A stretch of DNA of 41,870 nt from Desulfocapsa sp. (GTDB lineage Bacteria > Desulfobacterota > Desulfobulbia > Desulfobulbales > CG2-30-60-27), in the NCBI GenBank assembly GCA_020717925.1, contig DYDL01000003.1:1-41870 (forward strand), given 5' to 3'. Below, piece after piece: positions 16,286 to 24,921 of this stretch; within the stretch, counting starts at the first letter, position 1; each line of letters opens with the position of its first letter. The position numbers and the translations under genes were made by a program. The notes under the pieces are model-generated. The model ran no database searches. It was not told the origin of the DNA and saw only the letters and a list, made by a program, of their open reading frames with translations.

Positions 16286-17659
16286 TTATTTTATCCCTCT
16301 GATCCTTTTGACTGTTTTGGGGACTCCATACGCGGCGCCGCCATTTTCTTCATTTTCGTCCCAGACAAAGACTTTTCCGTTCTTAAACCATTGCCTTGTT
16401 CTAACATGGGATTGCATATAAACAATACGCGGCTCATATGAGCTTGCTGACGCATGCTGAGGATGCATGCCTTGATCAGAAATTAATTGGAGATTTTTCG
16501 CAAGTACATTACCCGCAACTATTCCCAATCGTATAGGAACTGCATTCCCTACCTGTGTATATTGTTCCGATACCGTACCAAAGAACTCCCAATCATCGGG
16601 AAACTCCTGTATCCTGGCATATTCACGGACTGACAGAGCACGCGTCTCCGTCGGATGGCAAAGAGAAGTGCTGGCATGATTCGGCATGGTGACCAATGTT
16701 GGACATGGAAGATCAAATGTAAGCCGCCTCCACCAGCCTGAACGCCCTCCTTTCGCAAGCCACGCCCCCCCCATCGATTCCTTTTGCAATTCTTCTGGAA
16801 GACTTCGCCAGTTCGAGCCTGGTGGAACCAATTCCAGATAGCCCTTCTTCCGTGGGCTAAAGTCAAGAACGACGGGATTCTCCTCTTTCAGGTCGGAAAT
16901 TGCATCGCCGAGCGTTTTCCAAGATTGCAATCGTGGTAGGGCAAATAGGCTCTGTTGCTTTATGGGATGATCGTTTTGTACTTGCTGGCCATGCGTTGGG
17001 GACGTGAATTCAACTTGGATGTTATAACGATTACCAACAAAGAATACTCTCTCACGGATCTGAGGCGCACCATAGTTCACTGAATTGACCTCAAAAATAT
17101 CCAAGTGATAACTGTCACCCTTTATATTTGCAAGGTCTTTGGCAAACAGTCGGACAACCGAGCCCGGTTTTTCGTCATCAGAGAGCAGTGACCCACCTTT
17201 GTCGGGCCTATCCGCAATTGGACGATGATTCAACGCTGCTGAAAGTAGACCTCTTACGTTCTCCATGAGGAAAAATTTTGGGCGTATATGTTCTACAAAC
17301 CGTAAATAATCCCACAGCAAGGTTCCACGAAGGTCTTGCGTTGTCCCTCGTTTTCCGGCGGTGCTGAAAGACTGGCATGGTGGACCTCCCACAATTACAT
17401 CAATGTCCTCAGCTCGCAAACCAATGCTATCAAGCACGGATTCTGGTGAAAGTTGCGAAATATCCGCTTCTATAACTTTCAGGTTTTTCGGTAAACGTCC
17501 ATTTTTCTGGTTAAGTCTGATCGTTTCGCAGAATGTTGAAATTTTTTCGACACACGCAACTGTTTCAAAAAGACCTGTAGCCTCAAGTCCTAGGTCTAAT
17601 CCCATGCCACCTGAAAACAGGGAAAGCACTTTATATTTTTTTACTTCTCGGTCTTCCAT
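16286..17659 (-). CDS. DNA (cytosine-5) methyltransferase
   Basis: About 457 residues from the ATG at 17659; a TTG at 17713 in the same frame is an alternative start. The C5 motifs appear in order: motif I LSLFSGGMGLDLGLE at residues 12-26, motif IV GGPPCQSFSTAGKRG with catalytic Cys95, motif VI MENVRGLL, motif VIII with QIRERVFFVGNR, and the C-terminal motifs IX/X (REYARIQEFPDDW and QVGNAVP). The variable region between VIII and IX, which sets the target sequence, is about 120 residues. It modifies host DNA for the adjacent putative endonuclease. The pair sits between purL and yhaM in an otherwise housekeeping region, consistent with acquisition by transfer. Confidence 0.93.
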   Translation of the reverse strand: MEDREVKKYKVLSLFSGGMGLDLGLEATGLFETVACVEKISTFCETIRLNQKNGRLPKNLKVIEADISQLSPESVLDSIGLRAEDIDVIVGGPPCQSFSTAGKRGTTQDLRGTLLWDYLRFVEHIRPKFFLMENVRGLLSAALNHRPIADRPDKGGSLLSDDEKPGSVVRLFAKDLANIKGDSYHLDIFEVNSVNYGAPQIRERVFFVGNRYNIQVEFTSPTHGQQVQNDHPIKQQSLFALPRLQSWKTLGDAISDLKEENPVVLDFSPRKKGYLELVPPGSNWRSLPEELQKESMGGAWLAKGGRSGWWRRLTFDLPCPTLVTMPNHASTSLCHPTETRALSVREYARIQEFPDDWEFFGTVSEQYTQVGNAVPIRLGIVAGNVLAKNLQLISDQGMHPQHASASSYEPRIVYMQSHVRTRQWFKNGKVFVWDENEENGGAAYGVPKTVKRIRGIK

Positions 17660-17723
17660 TAGTTTCAACAAGTTATATGTCTTTGTTAATGATCGTGTAG
17701 CTTGGTTACCCAACAGCGGTCCG

Positions 17724-20714
17724 CTAAAAATCCAGAGTCTTCTGCCAGGCCGCCTTGAGATCGGCCAAGGGTTCCTTGAGCACGGTCTGGCCGGTGAGGC
17801 CGAGGGCGGTAAGGACGGGTTCCTGGGTTACCACCCCTACCCGGGCCGTGCCGGTGTTGGCCATGATCGCCTGGAAATCCTTCTCGTGCTCCGGTCGTAC
17901 CGTGACCACGAAGCGGCTGGCGGACTCGGAGAAGAGCAGCACGTCGTCGCGGCCGACGCCTTCGGCCGGCACCTCGGCCAGGTCGATTGCCAACCCCAGG
18001 CCGCCGGCAAAGGCGGTTTCGGCCAGGGCCACGCCCAGGCCGCCGTCGGAGCAGTCGTGGCAAGAGGCGACCAGGCCCTGGGAGATAGCCTGGGACAGGG
18101 CGCGGTAGCGGGTCATCGCCTGTTCGGCCCGAACCTGGGGCACATGGTTACCGATACCGCCCAGCAGGGCCGCGTACTCGGAGCCGCCCAGTTCAGGGTA
18201 GGTGAGGCCGAGGACGTAGACCAGGTCGCCGGCCCGCTTGGCGTCCATGGTCACGGCACGGCGGACGTCGTCGATCTTGGCCACGGCCGAGAACAGCAGG
18301 GTGGGCGGGATGGAGATCTTGGTGGCGCCGATCTGGTAGTCATTCTTCATCGAGTCCTTGCCCGAGATGCAGGGCACACCGTAGACCCGGGTGATGTCGT
18401 TAAGGGCCTGGTTGGCGCGCACCAGTTGGGCCAGCTTGTAGGGGCCGTCCGGCGTCTTGTCGGAGAGGATCGGGTCGCACCAGCAGAAGTTGTCAAGCCC
18501 GGCCATGATCTCCAGGTTGGCGCCCACGGCCACGGCGTTGCGCACCCCCTCATCGATGGCGCAGGCCGCCATGTGGTAGGTGTCGATGTCCGAGTAGCGC
18601 GGGCAGATGCCGTGGGCGATGACCACCCCTTCGAAGGAGTCCAAAAGCGGCCGGATCACCGCCGCGTCGGACGGGCCGTCGTTGGCCACGCCGGTGAGCG
18701 GCTTGACCACCGAGCCGCCCTGCACCTCGTGGTCGTACTGGCGGATGATGTACTCCTTGGAACAGATGTTCAGTCGGCCCAACAGCGTTCGCAGGGTTTG
18801 GCCCAGGTCGGGGCTGGCCGGCAGCACCGGCTCGGCGTGCACGGGCGCCACCCAGCGGGCAACCATCCGCATGGGCGGCAACCCCTTGTGGACAAACTCC
18901 ATGTCCATGTAGCCCACGGTTTTGCCTTCGTAGAGCAGATGGAACTTACCCGAGTCGGTGAAGTTGCCGAGCACCGTGGCCTCCACGTCCATGGCCGCGC
19001 ACAGGGCCAGGAAGGCGTCGAGCTTGGCCGGCGGCACGGCCAGGGTCATGCGCTCCTGAGCCTCGGAGACAAAGATCTCCCAGGGTTGCAGGCCGGCGTA
19101 TTTGAGCGGGGCGCGGTCGAGGTGCAGTTCAAAGCCGCCGGTGTCCTGGGCCATCTCGCCCACCGAGGAGGAGAGGCCGCCGGCGCCATTGTCGGTCATG
19201 CAGTTGTAAAGCCCCAGGTCGCGCGCCTTGAGCAGGCAGTCGAACATTTTCTTCTGGGTGATCGGGTCGCCGATCTGCACCGCCGTGGCCGGCGAGCCTT
19301 CGTTTAGTTCCTCCGAGGAAAAGGTGGCGCCGTGGATGCCATCCTTGCCGATGCGGCCGCCGGTCATGACGATCTGGTCGCCGACCTGGGCGCGTTTGTC
19401 CTCGCTCGGGCGGCCCAGGTGTTTGGCTGGCATGATGCCCACCGTGCCGCAGAAGACCAGGGGCTTGCCGGCAAAGCGCTCGTCAAAGACCAGGGAGCCG
19501 TTCACCGTGGGGATGCCGGACTTGTTGCCGCCGTGCTCCACGCCAAGGCGCACCCCCTCCATGATCCGCTTCGGATGCAGCAGACGGGCTGGCAGGGGTT
19601 TATCGAAAAAGGGCGAGGCAAAGCAGAAGACATCGGTGTTGCAGATGAGCTTGGCGCCCATGCCGGTGCCAAAGGGGTCGCGGTTGACGCCGACGATGCC
19701 GGTGAGCGCGCCGCCGTAGGGGTCGAGGGCCGAGGGGCTGTTGTGGGTCTCGACCTTGAAGACCAGGCTCCACTGGTCGTTGAAGCGAATGACCCCGGCG
19801 TTGTCCTTGAAGACCGAGAGACACCAGTCCCTGGCCCCCATTTTTTCGCGGATGGCCTTGGTGGAGGCGCGGATATACGAGTCAAACAGGCTGTGGATGG
19901 TGGTCGCCTCGCCGGTGACCGTGTCCTCGTAGACGATGTCGCCGCTAAAGATCTTGTGCTTGCAGTGCTCGGACCAGGTCTGGGCCAGCACCTCGAGTTC
20001 GATGTCGGTGACCTTGGCCGACAACCCCATGGTTTTTCGCGCCGCCGTTACCTCGGGCCGGGCAAAGTAGGCGCGGATGATCTTCATCTCGTCCAGGGTG
20101 AGGGCGAGCACCCCCTCCTTGCTGATCCGCACCAGTTCGGGGTCGGCAATGTCCAAATCCACCTCGGCCACCCGCACCGCGTTTTCGCCCACCACCTTGG
20201 GGGCAAAGGGCTGGATGCCGCCGACCGCGGTGAACTCCTGGTAATCCATAATGGTGTAGCGCTGGATGAGCTCATTGGCCAGGAGCTTGGCGCCGATGCT
20301 CTCCACCTCCGGGCGCGACAGTTTGCCGGCGAGCAGGAACTGGGTCGAGGTGTATACCGCCTCGTGGCGCGCCAGTTTGCGGCCCAGGAGGTAACCCAGG
20401 GCCTGGGCCGCGGTGCGGCCCTCGTTGTCCGTGACCCCGGGCCGGAAACCCACCTCGATCAGCCAGTCAAAGGCGAACCCTTTCTCCAGGGTGAGCTGCC
20501 CCAGGGACCAATCCTGGGTCACCGGGTCGCTGTAAGGCCCGGCGGCCGCCTCCCGGAGCTGGTCCACCGTGATGTCCGCCTCCACGGTGAAAACCCTGAG
20601 GGTGCGCACCGCGGTTACCGGCAGATGCAGGTCGGTATTGATGCGGTTTCTGGTCTGCGTGCCAAACGAGTCAATAATGGCGGGTTTCAGCCCCACCTCG
20701 ATGCGGGCTAGCAT
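17724..20714 (-). CDS. purL: Phosphoribosylformylglycinamidine synthase subunit PurL
   Basis: 996 residues: longer than small PurL (~740) but without the glutaminase domain of large PurL (~1,300). It converts FGAR to FGAM in purine synthesis, using ATP and ammonia supplied by a separate PurQ. The N-terminal ~170 residues resemble PurS-like segments (LRVFTVEADI). The catalytic core starts at TWSEHCKHKIFSGDIV, the diagnostic PurL motif, and contains VKVETHNSPSALDPYGGA-type sequence (here with FKVETHN) and GGSVVKPLTGVANDGPSDAA. The C-terminus ends after the second AIR-synthase-like domain. No purine riboswitch was seen upstream. It is followed on the same strand by the methyltransferase after 64 bases. 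Confidence 0.93.
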   Translation of the reverse strand: MLARIEVGLKPAIIDSFGTQTRNRINTDLHLPVTAVRTLRVFTVEADITVDQLREAAAGPYSDPVTQDWSLGQLTLEKGFAFDWLIEVGFRPGVTDNEGRTAAQALGYLLGRKLARHEAVYTSTQFLLAGKLSRPEVESIGAKLLANELIQRYTIMDYQEFTAVGGIQPFAPKVVGENAVRVAEVDLDIADPELVRISKEGVLALTLDEMKIIRAYFARPEVTAARKTMGLSAKVTDIELEVLAQTWSEHCKHKIFSGDIVYEDTVTGEATTIHSLFDSYIRASTKAIREKMGARDWCLSVFKDNAGVIRFNDQWSLVFKVETHNSPSALDPYGGALTGIVGVNRDPFGTGMGAKLICNTDVFCFASPFFDKPLPARLLHPKRIMEGVRLGVEHGGNKSGIPTVNGSLVFDERFAGKPLVFCGTVGIMPAKHLGRPSEDKRAQVGDQIVMTGGRIGKDGIHGATFSSEELNEGSPATAVQIGDPITQKKMFDCLLKARDLGLYNCMTDNGAGGLSSSVGEMAQDTGGFELHLDRAPLKYAGLQPWEIFVSEAQERMTLAVPPAKLDAFLALCAAMDVEATVLGNFTDSGKFHLLYEGKTVGYMDMEFVHKGLPPMRMVARWVAPVHAEPVLPASPDLGQTLRTLLGRLNICSKEYIIRQYDHEVQGGSVVKPLTGVANDGPSDAAVIRPLLDSFEGVVIAHGICPRYSDIDTYHMAACAIDEGVRNAVAVGANLEIMAGLDNFCWCDPILSDKTPDGPYKLAQLVRANQALNDITRVYGVPCISGKDSMKNDYQIGATKISIPPTLLFSAVAKIDDVRRAVTMDAKRAGDLVYVLGLTYPELGGSEYAALLGGIGNHVPQVRAEQAMTRYRALSQAISQGLVASCHDCSDGGLGVALAETAFAGGLGLAIDLAEVPAEGVGRDDVLLFSESASRFVVTVRPEHEKDFQAIMANTGTARVGVVTQEPVLTALGLTGQTVLKEPLADLKAAWQKTLDF

Positions 20715-20765
20715 GATGGTCTCCGTTCTTGGGCAGCGTTTAAAGAAAATTTTTGTAACTTCTTC

Positions 20766-20922
20766 AGGTGGATAGCCTATAGCGGTTTAGCCTATTAGCA
20801 ACTGAAAAATCCCCGTCCGACAGCAGCGGATACTGAACAGATTACTAGATGAGGCACACTTTACACCCATATTCCCGGCCGTTTCTTGCTAGCAGACTAC
20901 AGTCTAACAGACTAACCAACCT
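20766..20922. repeat. MITE-like element with CTGTAG-type inverted ends
   Basis: The gap upstream of purL (20715-20990) holds a 157-base unit. Its left end is AGGTGGATAGCCTATAG and its right end is CTACAGTCTAACAG...CAACCT; the ends are inverted relatives of each other. The right end, read on the minus strand, matches the starts of the repeats at 29035 and 30450 (AGGTTG/GGTTAGTCTGT...GTAGTCTG). The left end matches the sequence at 30581-30612. The interior shows no ORF. No other feature is seen in this gap. Confidence 0.5.
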
Positions 20923-20990
20923 GAGTATTTGAACTTCCAGCCTTATACCAAAGCAGGCGGCATTTGGGTAGGGGGATTCCGGCATTTGCC

Positions 20991-21269
20991 TCATGGCCAC
21001 CGCATCGCCCCATGCAGAACCCGGATAATTTCCAGGCATTCGCCCTGAACGCGATAAGGCAGAAGGTATGGCGTGCCGGCGATAATGAACTCGCGGGTAC
21101 CCGGGGTTCTACCTGGGCGCCCCAGGTGTGGCTGTATAATCAGATCTTTTTCCACCTTGGTGATGATTTTCCGCACCAGTTTTTTGGCGGCGCCTGGTTT
21201 GTCCTTGGCAATGAAGGCGCGTAGCGATTGGAGATCTGAAACCGCTTTTGCGGTCCACCTTACTTGCAC
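20991..21269 (-). CDS. ParE/RelE-family toxin
   Basis: About 92 residues from a GTG at 21269, which has AGGAGAAGAGG upstream. The RelE/ParE pattern is clear: VQVRWTAKAVSDLQSLRAFI at the start, a helix with GAAKKLVRKI, and a C-terminal YLLPYRVQGECLEIIRVLHGA, with the conserved Arg/His near the end. Such toxins act on gyrase (ParE) or on ribosome-bound mRNA (RelE); the sequence suggests ParE/RelE-like but does not separate them. It overlaps the end of the antitoxin gene by 10 bases. Confidence 0.88.
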   Translation of the reverse strand: MQVRWTAKAVSDLQSLRAFIAKDKPGAAKKLVRKIITKVEKDLIIQPHLGRPGRTPGTREFIIAGTPYLLPYRVQGECLEIIRVLHGAMRWP

Positions 21270-21523
21270 TTCGGCGGCCTCTTCTCCTGGGGGGTATCCC
21301 AACTCGCTACCCAGTCGGCAACTGCGGCATGCTCAATCAAACGGCCACTCCTCGCATCCTGCAGGCCATCTTCAATCGCCTGTAACTGCCAGGCCTCTTC
21401 CGCAACGTACCGCTTGACCGCCTCAGCGGCGCAAAAAGATTTCGACCGTTGGGTGGCCTCGGCGAGCATGGTGAGTTGTTGCGCCAGTTCATCGGGCAAG
21501 CGGATACTGATTGTCGCTGACAT
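21260..21523 (-). CDS. CopG-type ribbon-helix-helix antitoxin
   Basis: 87 residues. The N-terminal ribbon-helix-helix SATISIRLPDELAQQLTMLA (residues 2-21) followed by a Arg/Ser-containing second helix is a standard CopG/ParD-like DNA-binding domain. The C-terminal half (AWQLQAIEDGLQDARSGR and the EHAAVADWV helix) is the toxin-binding part seen in many RelB/ParD-like antitoxins. The ATG has AGGAGGT upstream. Three ATACAA direct repeats lie in the promoter (21538-21562), suiting autoregulation by an RHH dimer. Confidence 0.88.
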   Translation of the reverse strand: MSATISIRLPDELAQQLTMLAEATQRSKSFCAAEAVKRYVAEEAWQLQAIEDGLQDARSGRLIEHAAVADWVASWDTPQEKRPPKCK

Positions 21524-21537
21524 ATGTCACCTCCTGT

Positions 21538-21562
21538 ATACAACATAATACAATGCATACAA
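21538..21562. promoter_or_regulatory. Three ATACAA direct repeats, putative RHH operator
   Basis: On the plus strand ATACAA occurs at 21538, 21548 and 21557, spaced 10 and 9 bases, i.e. about one helical turn apart on the same face. They lie directly upstream of the RHH antitoxin gene and overlap where its promoter should be. Helically phased repeats are the usual target of cooperative CopG-type repressors; the role is inferred. Confidence 0.45.
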
Positions 21563-21700
21563 AAGTGCACAAAGAATAAGGCGGAGCCCGCACTGATAAT
21601 GCAAAAACCGTACAAATTGGCAATGCAAATAACAATCCGTGCCGTTTTCGCCTTGTCTTCTTGGCGCGTGAATACTCAGGTGGATAGATTTACTGAGCAG

Positions 21701-22102
21701 TTACCGTTTTTTATTACTGGCGAATTGCACCAGATTGACACCGCCTTCATCACGCAACACGGTGAAATGATTGTCCAGGGTCAATACCGGCAAGTCGTTG
21801 GCCCGGGCCACGGCGGCAATGTAGCAATCCGCCAGGCCAACGGTGCGGCCCTTGTTGCGCAGCCGGTTGGCGAGGCCCCCTGCGCTGACCCAATTCTCCA
21901 GACTTTCAGGAAGAAAATCAAATAAGTGCGGAAACCCGAGAAGGTGAGCCGCCTGCTTTTCACTCCTCACGCCTTGCAGCAGTTCAGCTAAAATCAAGCC
22001 AAGGCAGCAGATGCGGTCGTCGTCCAGCAGCGCCGAAACCAGGCCAAAGCACGGCTCTTCCCGCCGGAAATAGGCGATCCAGGCGGAGGTATCGACCAGC
22101 AC
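21701..22102 (-). CDS. vapC: VapC-like PIN-domain toxin
   Basis: About 133 residues. VLVDTSAWIAYFR at the N-terminus carries the first acidic residue; LAELLQGVRS carries the conserved Glu; GLADCYIAAVA gives the third acidic site; and VLTLDNHF gives the fourth. This is the VapC layout of tRNA- or rRNA-cleaving toxins. The start is unclear: a GTG at 22102 comes one base after the antitoxin stop, while a TTG at 22111 overlaps it. The GTG is used here. It forms a pair with the small antitoxin upstream. Confidence 0.88.
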   Translation of the reverse strand: MLVDTSAWIAYFRREEPCFGLVSALLDDDRICCLGLILAELLQGVRSEKQAAHLLGFPHLFDFLPESLENWVSAGGLANRLRNKGRTVGLADCYIAAVARANDLPVLTLDNHFTVLRDEGGVNLVQFASNKKR

Positions 22103-22103
22103 C

Positions 22104-22313
22104 CTACCCAAGCCGGTGGTCTCCGTGCCGAAGTTCCTCGGCGGATAAGGAGAATTCGATTTTGCCAGCCATGCCCTTAAGTTGTTCCTTTTTCATTTTG
22201 CGAATCTCGTCCCGGACCGCCAGGATAACCGCCTCGGTCTTGTTTTTTGCCTTCACGGCGGTCATGAGTTCCTGCACAAGATCCATCGGTAAAGTTATGC
22301 TTGTTCTTTGCAT
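22104..22313 (-). CDS. vapB: VapB-like antitoxin
   Basis: 69 residues. MQRTSITLPMDLVQELMTAV at the start is a ribbon plus helix, then KNKTEAVILAVRDEIRKMK completes an RHH-like DNA-binding domain (DUF2191/VapB type). The short tail (EFSLSAEELRH) is the likely toxin-blocking peptide. It stands directly before the VapC gene. An inverted repeat at 22339-22364 lies just upstream and may be its operator. Confidence 0.82.
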   Translation of the reverse strand: MQRTSITLPMDLVQELMTAVKAKNKTEAVILAVRDEIRKMKKEQLKGMAGKIEFSLSAEELRHGDHRLG

Positions 22314-22338
22314 GGCTAGCCCCCATAAAAAAATCTCA

Positions 22339-22364
22339 TAGCATATGATGGCTAGTCCATGCTA
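22339..22364. promoter_or_regulatory. Inverted repeat upstream of vapB, putative operator
   Basis: TAGCAT, 14 bases, then ATGCTA: perfect six-base inverted arms starting 26 bases upstream of the vapB start. ATGGCTAG also occurs twice nearby (22313 region and 22348 region), which may be half-sites. VapBC complexes commonly bind inverted repeats in their own promoters; the role is inferred. Confidence 0.4.
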
Positions 22365-22372
22365 AAATGTCA

Positions 22373-22398
22373 ACCAGTTTATAACACCAGTTTATAAC
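22373..22398 (+). repeat. Perfect 13-base tandem duplication
   Basis: ACCAGTTTATAAC occurs twice head to tail with no spacer, in the AT-rich 144-base gap between the pilG-like gene and vapB. It could be a slippage product or part of a regulatory region; nothing further is seen in the gap apart from the vapB operator candidate. Confidence 0.85.
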
Positions 22399-22457
22399 GG
22401 TCGTATTGAGTTGCTTCGGATTTTATCCCGGCACGACCTTAGTAAAGGGCAGGCAAA

Positions 22458-23309
22458 TCAGGAGTGGGCGGCTTGCTGGCGTTTTTTGAGCTGTTCTTCA
22501 ATGTGGGGCCGCAAGAGCCGGAGGGTGGGCGGGGTGTAGGAGAGTTCATAGTCCTCGAATTGCGGAATTTTGGGCACGAACTCGGGCACCAGGGCTTTGA
22601 GGTCGGCGGGCGGCGCGCTATATTTACCGGTAAAGGCGGCAATGGCTTGCTGGATGGCAGCCGCTTGCTCAAACACGGCAAGGCTATTCTGATACCGTTC
22701 CCGTAGCGCGTCATCCTGTTCCGCTGCTACCATGCCACGTAGCCAGATCACCCCGACCTCGATATCGCCACCCTCGGCCGCCAAGGTGCTGGCCAGATGC
22801 CCAAACCAGCTTGGAGCTTCGGGCTTTTCCGAGGCAATCTTGAGAAAACGCGCGGCATTACCGAAATCGCTTAAGTGGTAGAAATAGTTGAAACCCGTGA
22901 AAAAAGGCCAAATGAAATTCTCCGGCATGGCATCCATGGCCTTGTTCAGTATACGGTTGGCTTCCCGCGCGTAATCTTGGCCAATAAAGGGCAGGCTGGA
23001 ATTGCAAATAAAATAAGTATCGACGAAACGAGGATGCAAGGTGGAGGCACCATCAAGATGTTGGGTAAGGCTCTCGGCATAGTCATAAGGGTCGCGGCCT
23101 GGCTTCACTCCGCCCAAAAATACGTTGGACTTGATGAAAAGCAGCTCGCCGCCCAACTGCTTCAAATATCCCAACGCCGTCTCCTGAATGCGCGAAGCCA
23201 ATGGAAAGGCCAGTTCCACCAGCCTTTCTTGAAATAGTTGTTCCTGATGGGAAAAAAGCCCCGCATAGGCTGCGAGCAGGCAAAGCAAAACCAACAAGTT
23301 GCGGATCAT
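22458..23309 (-). CDS. PilG-like, TPR-type accessory protein of the pilus ABC transporter
   Basis: About 283 residues from the ATG at 23309, which overlaps the permease stop (ATGA). A single N-terminal hydrophobic helix (NLLVLLCLLAAYAGLF) anchors or exports the protein; the rest is helical, soluble and TPR-like, with aromatic-rich repeats such as FIWPFFTGFNYFYHLSDF and FLKIASEKPEAPSWFG. In Myxococcus the pil cluster contains pilG-pilH-pilI near pilA, where PilH and PilI are an ABC transporter and PilG an accessory protein needed for pilus assembly. Position after an ATPase and a permease near pilA makes a PilG role likely here. The sequence match itself was not tested. Confidence 0.6.
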   Translation of the reverse strand: MIRNLLVLLCLLAAYAGLFSHQEQLFQERLVELAFPLASRIQETALGYLKQLGGELLFIKSNVFLGGVKPGRDPYDYAESLTQHLDGASTLHPRFVDTYFICNSSLPFIGQDYAREANRILNKAMDAMPENFIWPFFTGFNYFYHLSDFGNAARFLKIASEKPEAPSWFGHLASTLAAEGGDIEVGVIWLRGMVAAEQDDALRERYQNSLAVFEQAAAIQQAIAAFTGKYSAPPADLKALVPEFVPKIPQFEDYELSYTPPTLRLLRPHIEEQLKKRQQAAHS

Positions 23310-24133
23310 TGCAAATCCCGGCGCTGGTAGATTGTGGCGGCGAGCCATAGAGCTAGAACGGTATAGGCAGCGGCAAGGCCAAAGCCAGTGGCCAAGAGAT
23401 TTAAAGACGGCAACGCCTCTTCGACAGTGATAAAGTTCTTGAAATCCAGGCGGGCAAAATCCGGGAATACTGAGGTCAGCCCGGCCAAGAATTTGGCCAT
23501 CCCTGCCTGGCTATTCGACTCCGCCAGCTTTTGCGCCACCGACTCGCGCACCACCGGCAAGCCTGAGCAGATGGCGTAAAAGGAGAGCGAGACGAGCAGC
23601 ACCGGGAAGTTGCCGCGCACCAGGCCCGAAAAAAGCAGGATCACGGAAAGCAGCATGAGCTGCATGGCAAACATGCCTCCCCAGGCCAGCAGAAAGGCGC
23701 CAACAGATAGCTGCTCAAAATAGACAGGCTTAACCAGGCCCTTAATGATTGCAAGGGTGCCGAAGCCGATGCCGCCTAGCAGCAGATTGAGCAGCAGCAA
23801 GAGAAACGCGAGCCCCGCAAACACACCCAGCACATATTCGCCACGGGAGATAGGTCGTGCGATCAGTGAATAAATAACGCGGCGCTCCTCGTCCAAGGCC
23901 ATGACTTGCACGGCGTGGAAAAAAAGAAAAATAAAGCCGGTGAGCCAGGCAACGGAGATCACAAAATCGCTAGCCGCCCGGCCAATATCGCGGGAGATGA
24001 AGTCGAAGAACAACAAGCCTCCGGCCTCGGCGGCCAGGGCGAGTGCGATCAGGCCCAACAGAGCGTGACGGCGAAGGCCGTCGAGCACCAGGAGCCTGGC
24101 CAGGGCCGCGATGCGGCGCAATTTATCCGGCAT
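23306..24133 (-). CDS. ABC transporter permease (PilI-like)
   Basis: 275 residues from the ATG at 24133, which has GGAGGAAG upstream and overlaps the end of the ATPase gene; a longer frame upstream lacks support. Six hydrophobic segments are visible, starting with LLVLDGLRRHALLGLIALAL and then a cytoplasmic MALDEERRVIYSLIARPISR loop, the typical ABC-2 coupling region. The family exports or moves polymers and peptides. Gene overlap with the ATPase and the PilG-like gene indicates one complex. Proximity to pilA suggests the PilI role in pilus biogenesis. Confidence 0.72.
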   Translation of the reverse strand: MPDKLRRIAALARLLVLDGLRRHALLGLIALALAAEAGGLLFFDFISRDIGRAASDFVISVAWLTGFIFLFFHAVQVMALDEERRVIYSLIARPISRGEYVLGVFAGLAFLLLLLNLLLGGIGFGTLAIIKGLVKPVYFEQLSVGAFLLAWGGMFAMQLMLLSVILLFSGLVRGNFPVLLVSLSFYAICSGLPVVRESVAQKLAESNSQAGMAKFLAGLTSVFPDFARLDFKNFITVEEALPSLNLLATGFGLAAAYTVLALWLAATIYQRRDLQ

Positions 24134-24869
24134 GGACGCTTCCTCCTTGAACCAGGCGCAGAAAACCATCGGCCAGGGTGGCGCTGCCGGTCTGGCCGCA
24201 GAGGGCGGAAGGGCTGCCCTCGAATATGCTCTGCCCTTGGTGCAGAAGCAACACCCGGTCGGCCACCCGGTCCACGTCTTCAAGAATGTGCGAACAGAAG
24301 AGGATGGAGCGGCCTTCTTGCTTTAACTCTTGAATAAGCGCCAGAATGTCGGCGCGGCCGATGGGATCGAGCCCGCTCATGGGCTCGTCCAGAATGAGCA
24401 GTTCTGGGTCGTGTAGAAGAGCAATGGCGAAGTTAGCCCGCTGCTGCATGCCCTTGGAAAAGTCGCGCAACGGCCGCCGCCTCGCCTCCCACAGGCTCAA
24501 GCGCTTAAGCCACTTCTCGCCGCTTGCGCTGATCGACTTGGCCGTCATCAGGCAGGTGGCGCCGGTATAGCGCAGCATGTCGAGCACCGTGAGGTTGGCC
24601 GGGAAGCTCGCGGTTTCCGGTAGATAGCCGATGCGGCGGCGCAGCAGATGGTCGCGTGGGGGCTGGCCAAAGACCTGGATGCTGCCCTTGTCTGGCCGGA
24701 TGAAGTCCATGAGCAGCTTGATGCTCGTGCTCTTGCCGGCGCCGTTTGCCCCGATTAACCCAAGGGTTTCGCCCTGCCCAACCGTGAACGAAACCTCCCG
24801 AAGGGCCGTGTGCGCCCGTCCGGTAAGCTCCTTGGCGTAAGTCTTCCAAACCTGTGAAAATTTAATCAT
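24123..24869 (-). CDS. ABC transporter ATPase (PilH-like), intact copy
   Basis: 248 residues. Walker A GANGAGKST is at residues 40-48, the signature is FSKGMQQRANFAIAL, Walker B is LLILDEPMSGLDP, and the switch His follows in FCSHILEDV. It energises the adjacent permease. The ATG directly abuts GGGGACGTTGTTTAC on its upstream side, which is the same terminal sequence found before the RAYT gene, and no ribosome site of its own remains. The gene therefore starts exactly at the edge of the inserted segment 24870-26790. A truncated paralogue (26801-27316), about two-thirds identical by eye, lies on the other side. Confidence 0.85.
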   Translation of the reverse strand: MIKFSQVWKTYAKELTGRAHTALREVSFTVGQGETLGLIGANGAGKSTSIKLLMDFIRPDKGSIQVFGQPPRDHLLRRRIGYLPETASFPANLTVLDMLRYTGATCLMTAKSISASGEKWLKRLSLWEARRRPLRDFSKGMQQRANFAIALLHDPELLILDEPMSGLDPIGRADILALIQELKQEGRSILFCSHILEDVDRVADRVLLLHQGQSIFEGSPSALCGQTGSATLADGFLRLVQGGSVHAG

Positions 24870-24921
24870 GGGGACGTTGTTTACCTAGTGATTTTAATAT
24901 TGCGCTCGGACCCCGAAAACC

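Noticed and set aside
17361-20711. Long plus-strand open frames (648 and 459 codons) opposite purL
   Set aside because: Shadows of purL; no recognisable domain.
20715-20990. Possible purine riboswitch or other leader RNA before purL
   Set aside because: No purine aptamer core or anti-terminator arrangement was seen; the gap is filled by the inverted-repeat element.
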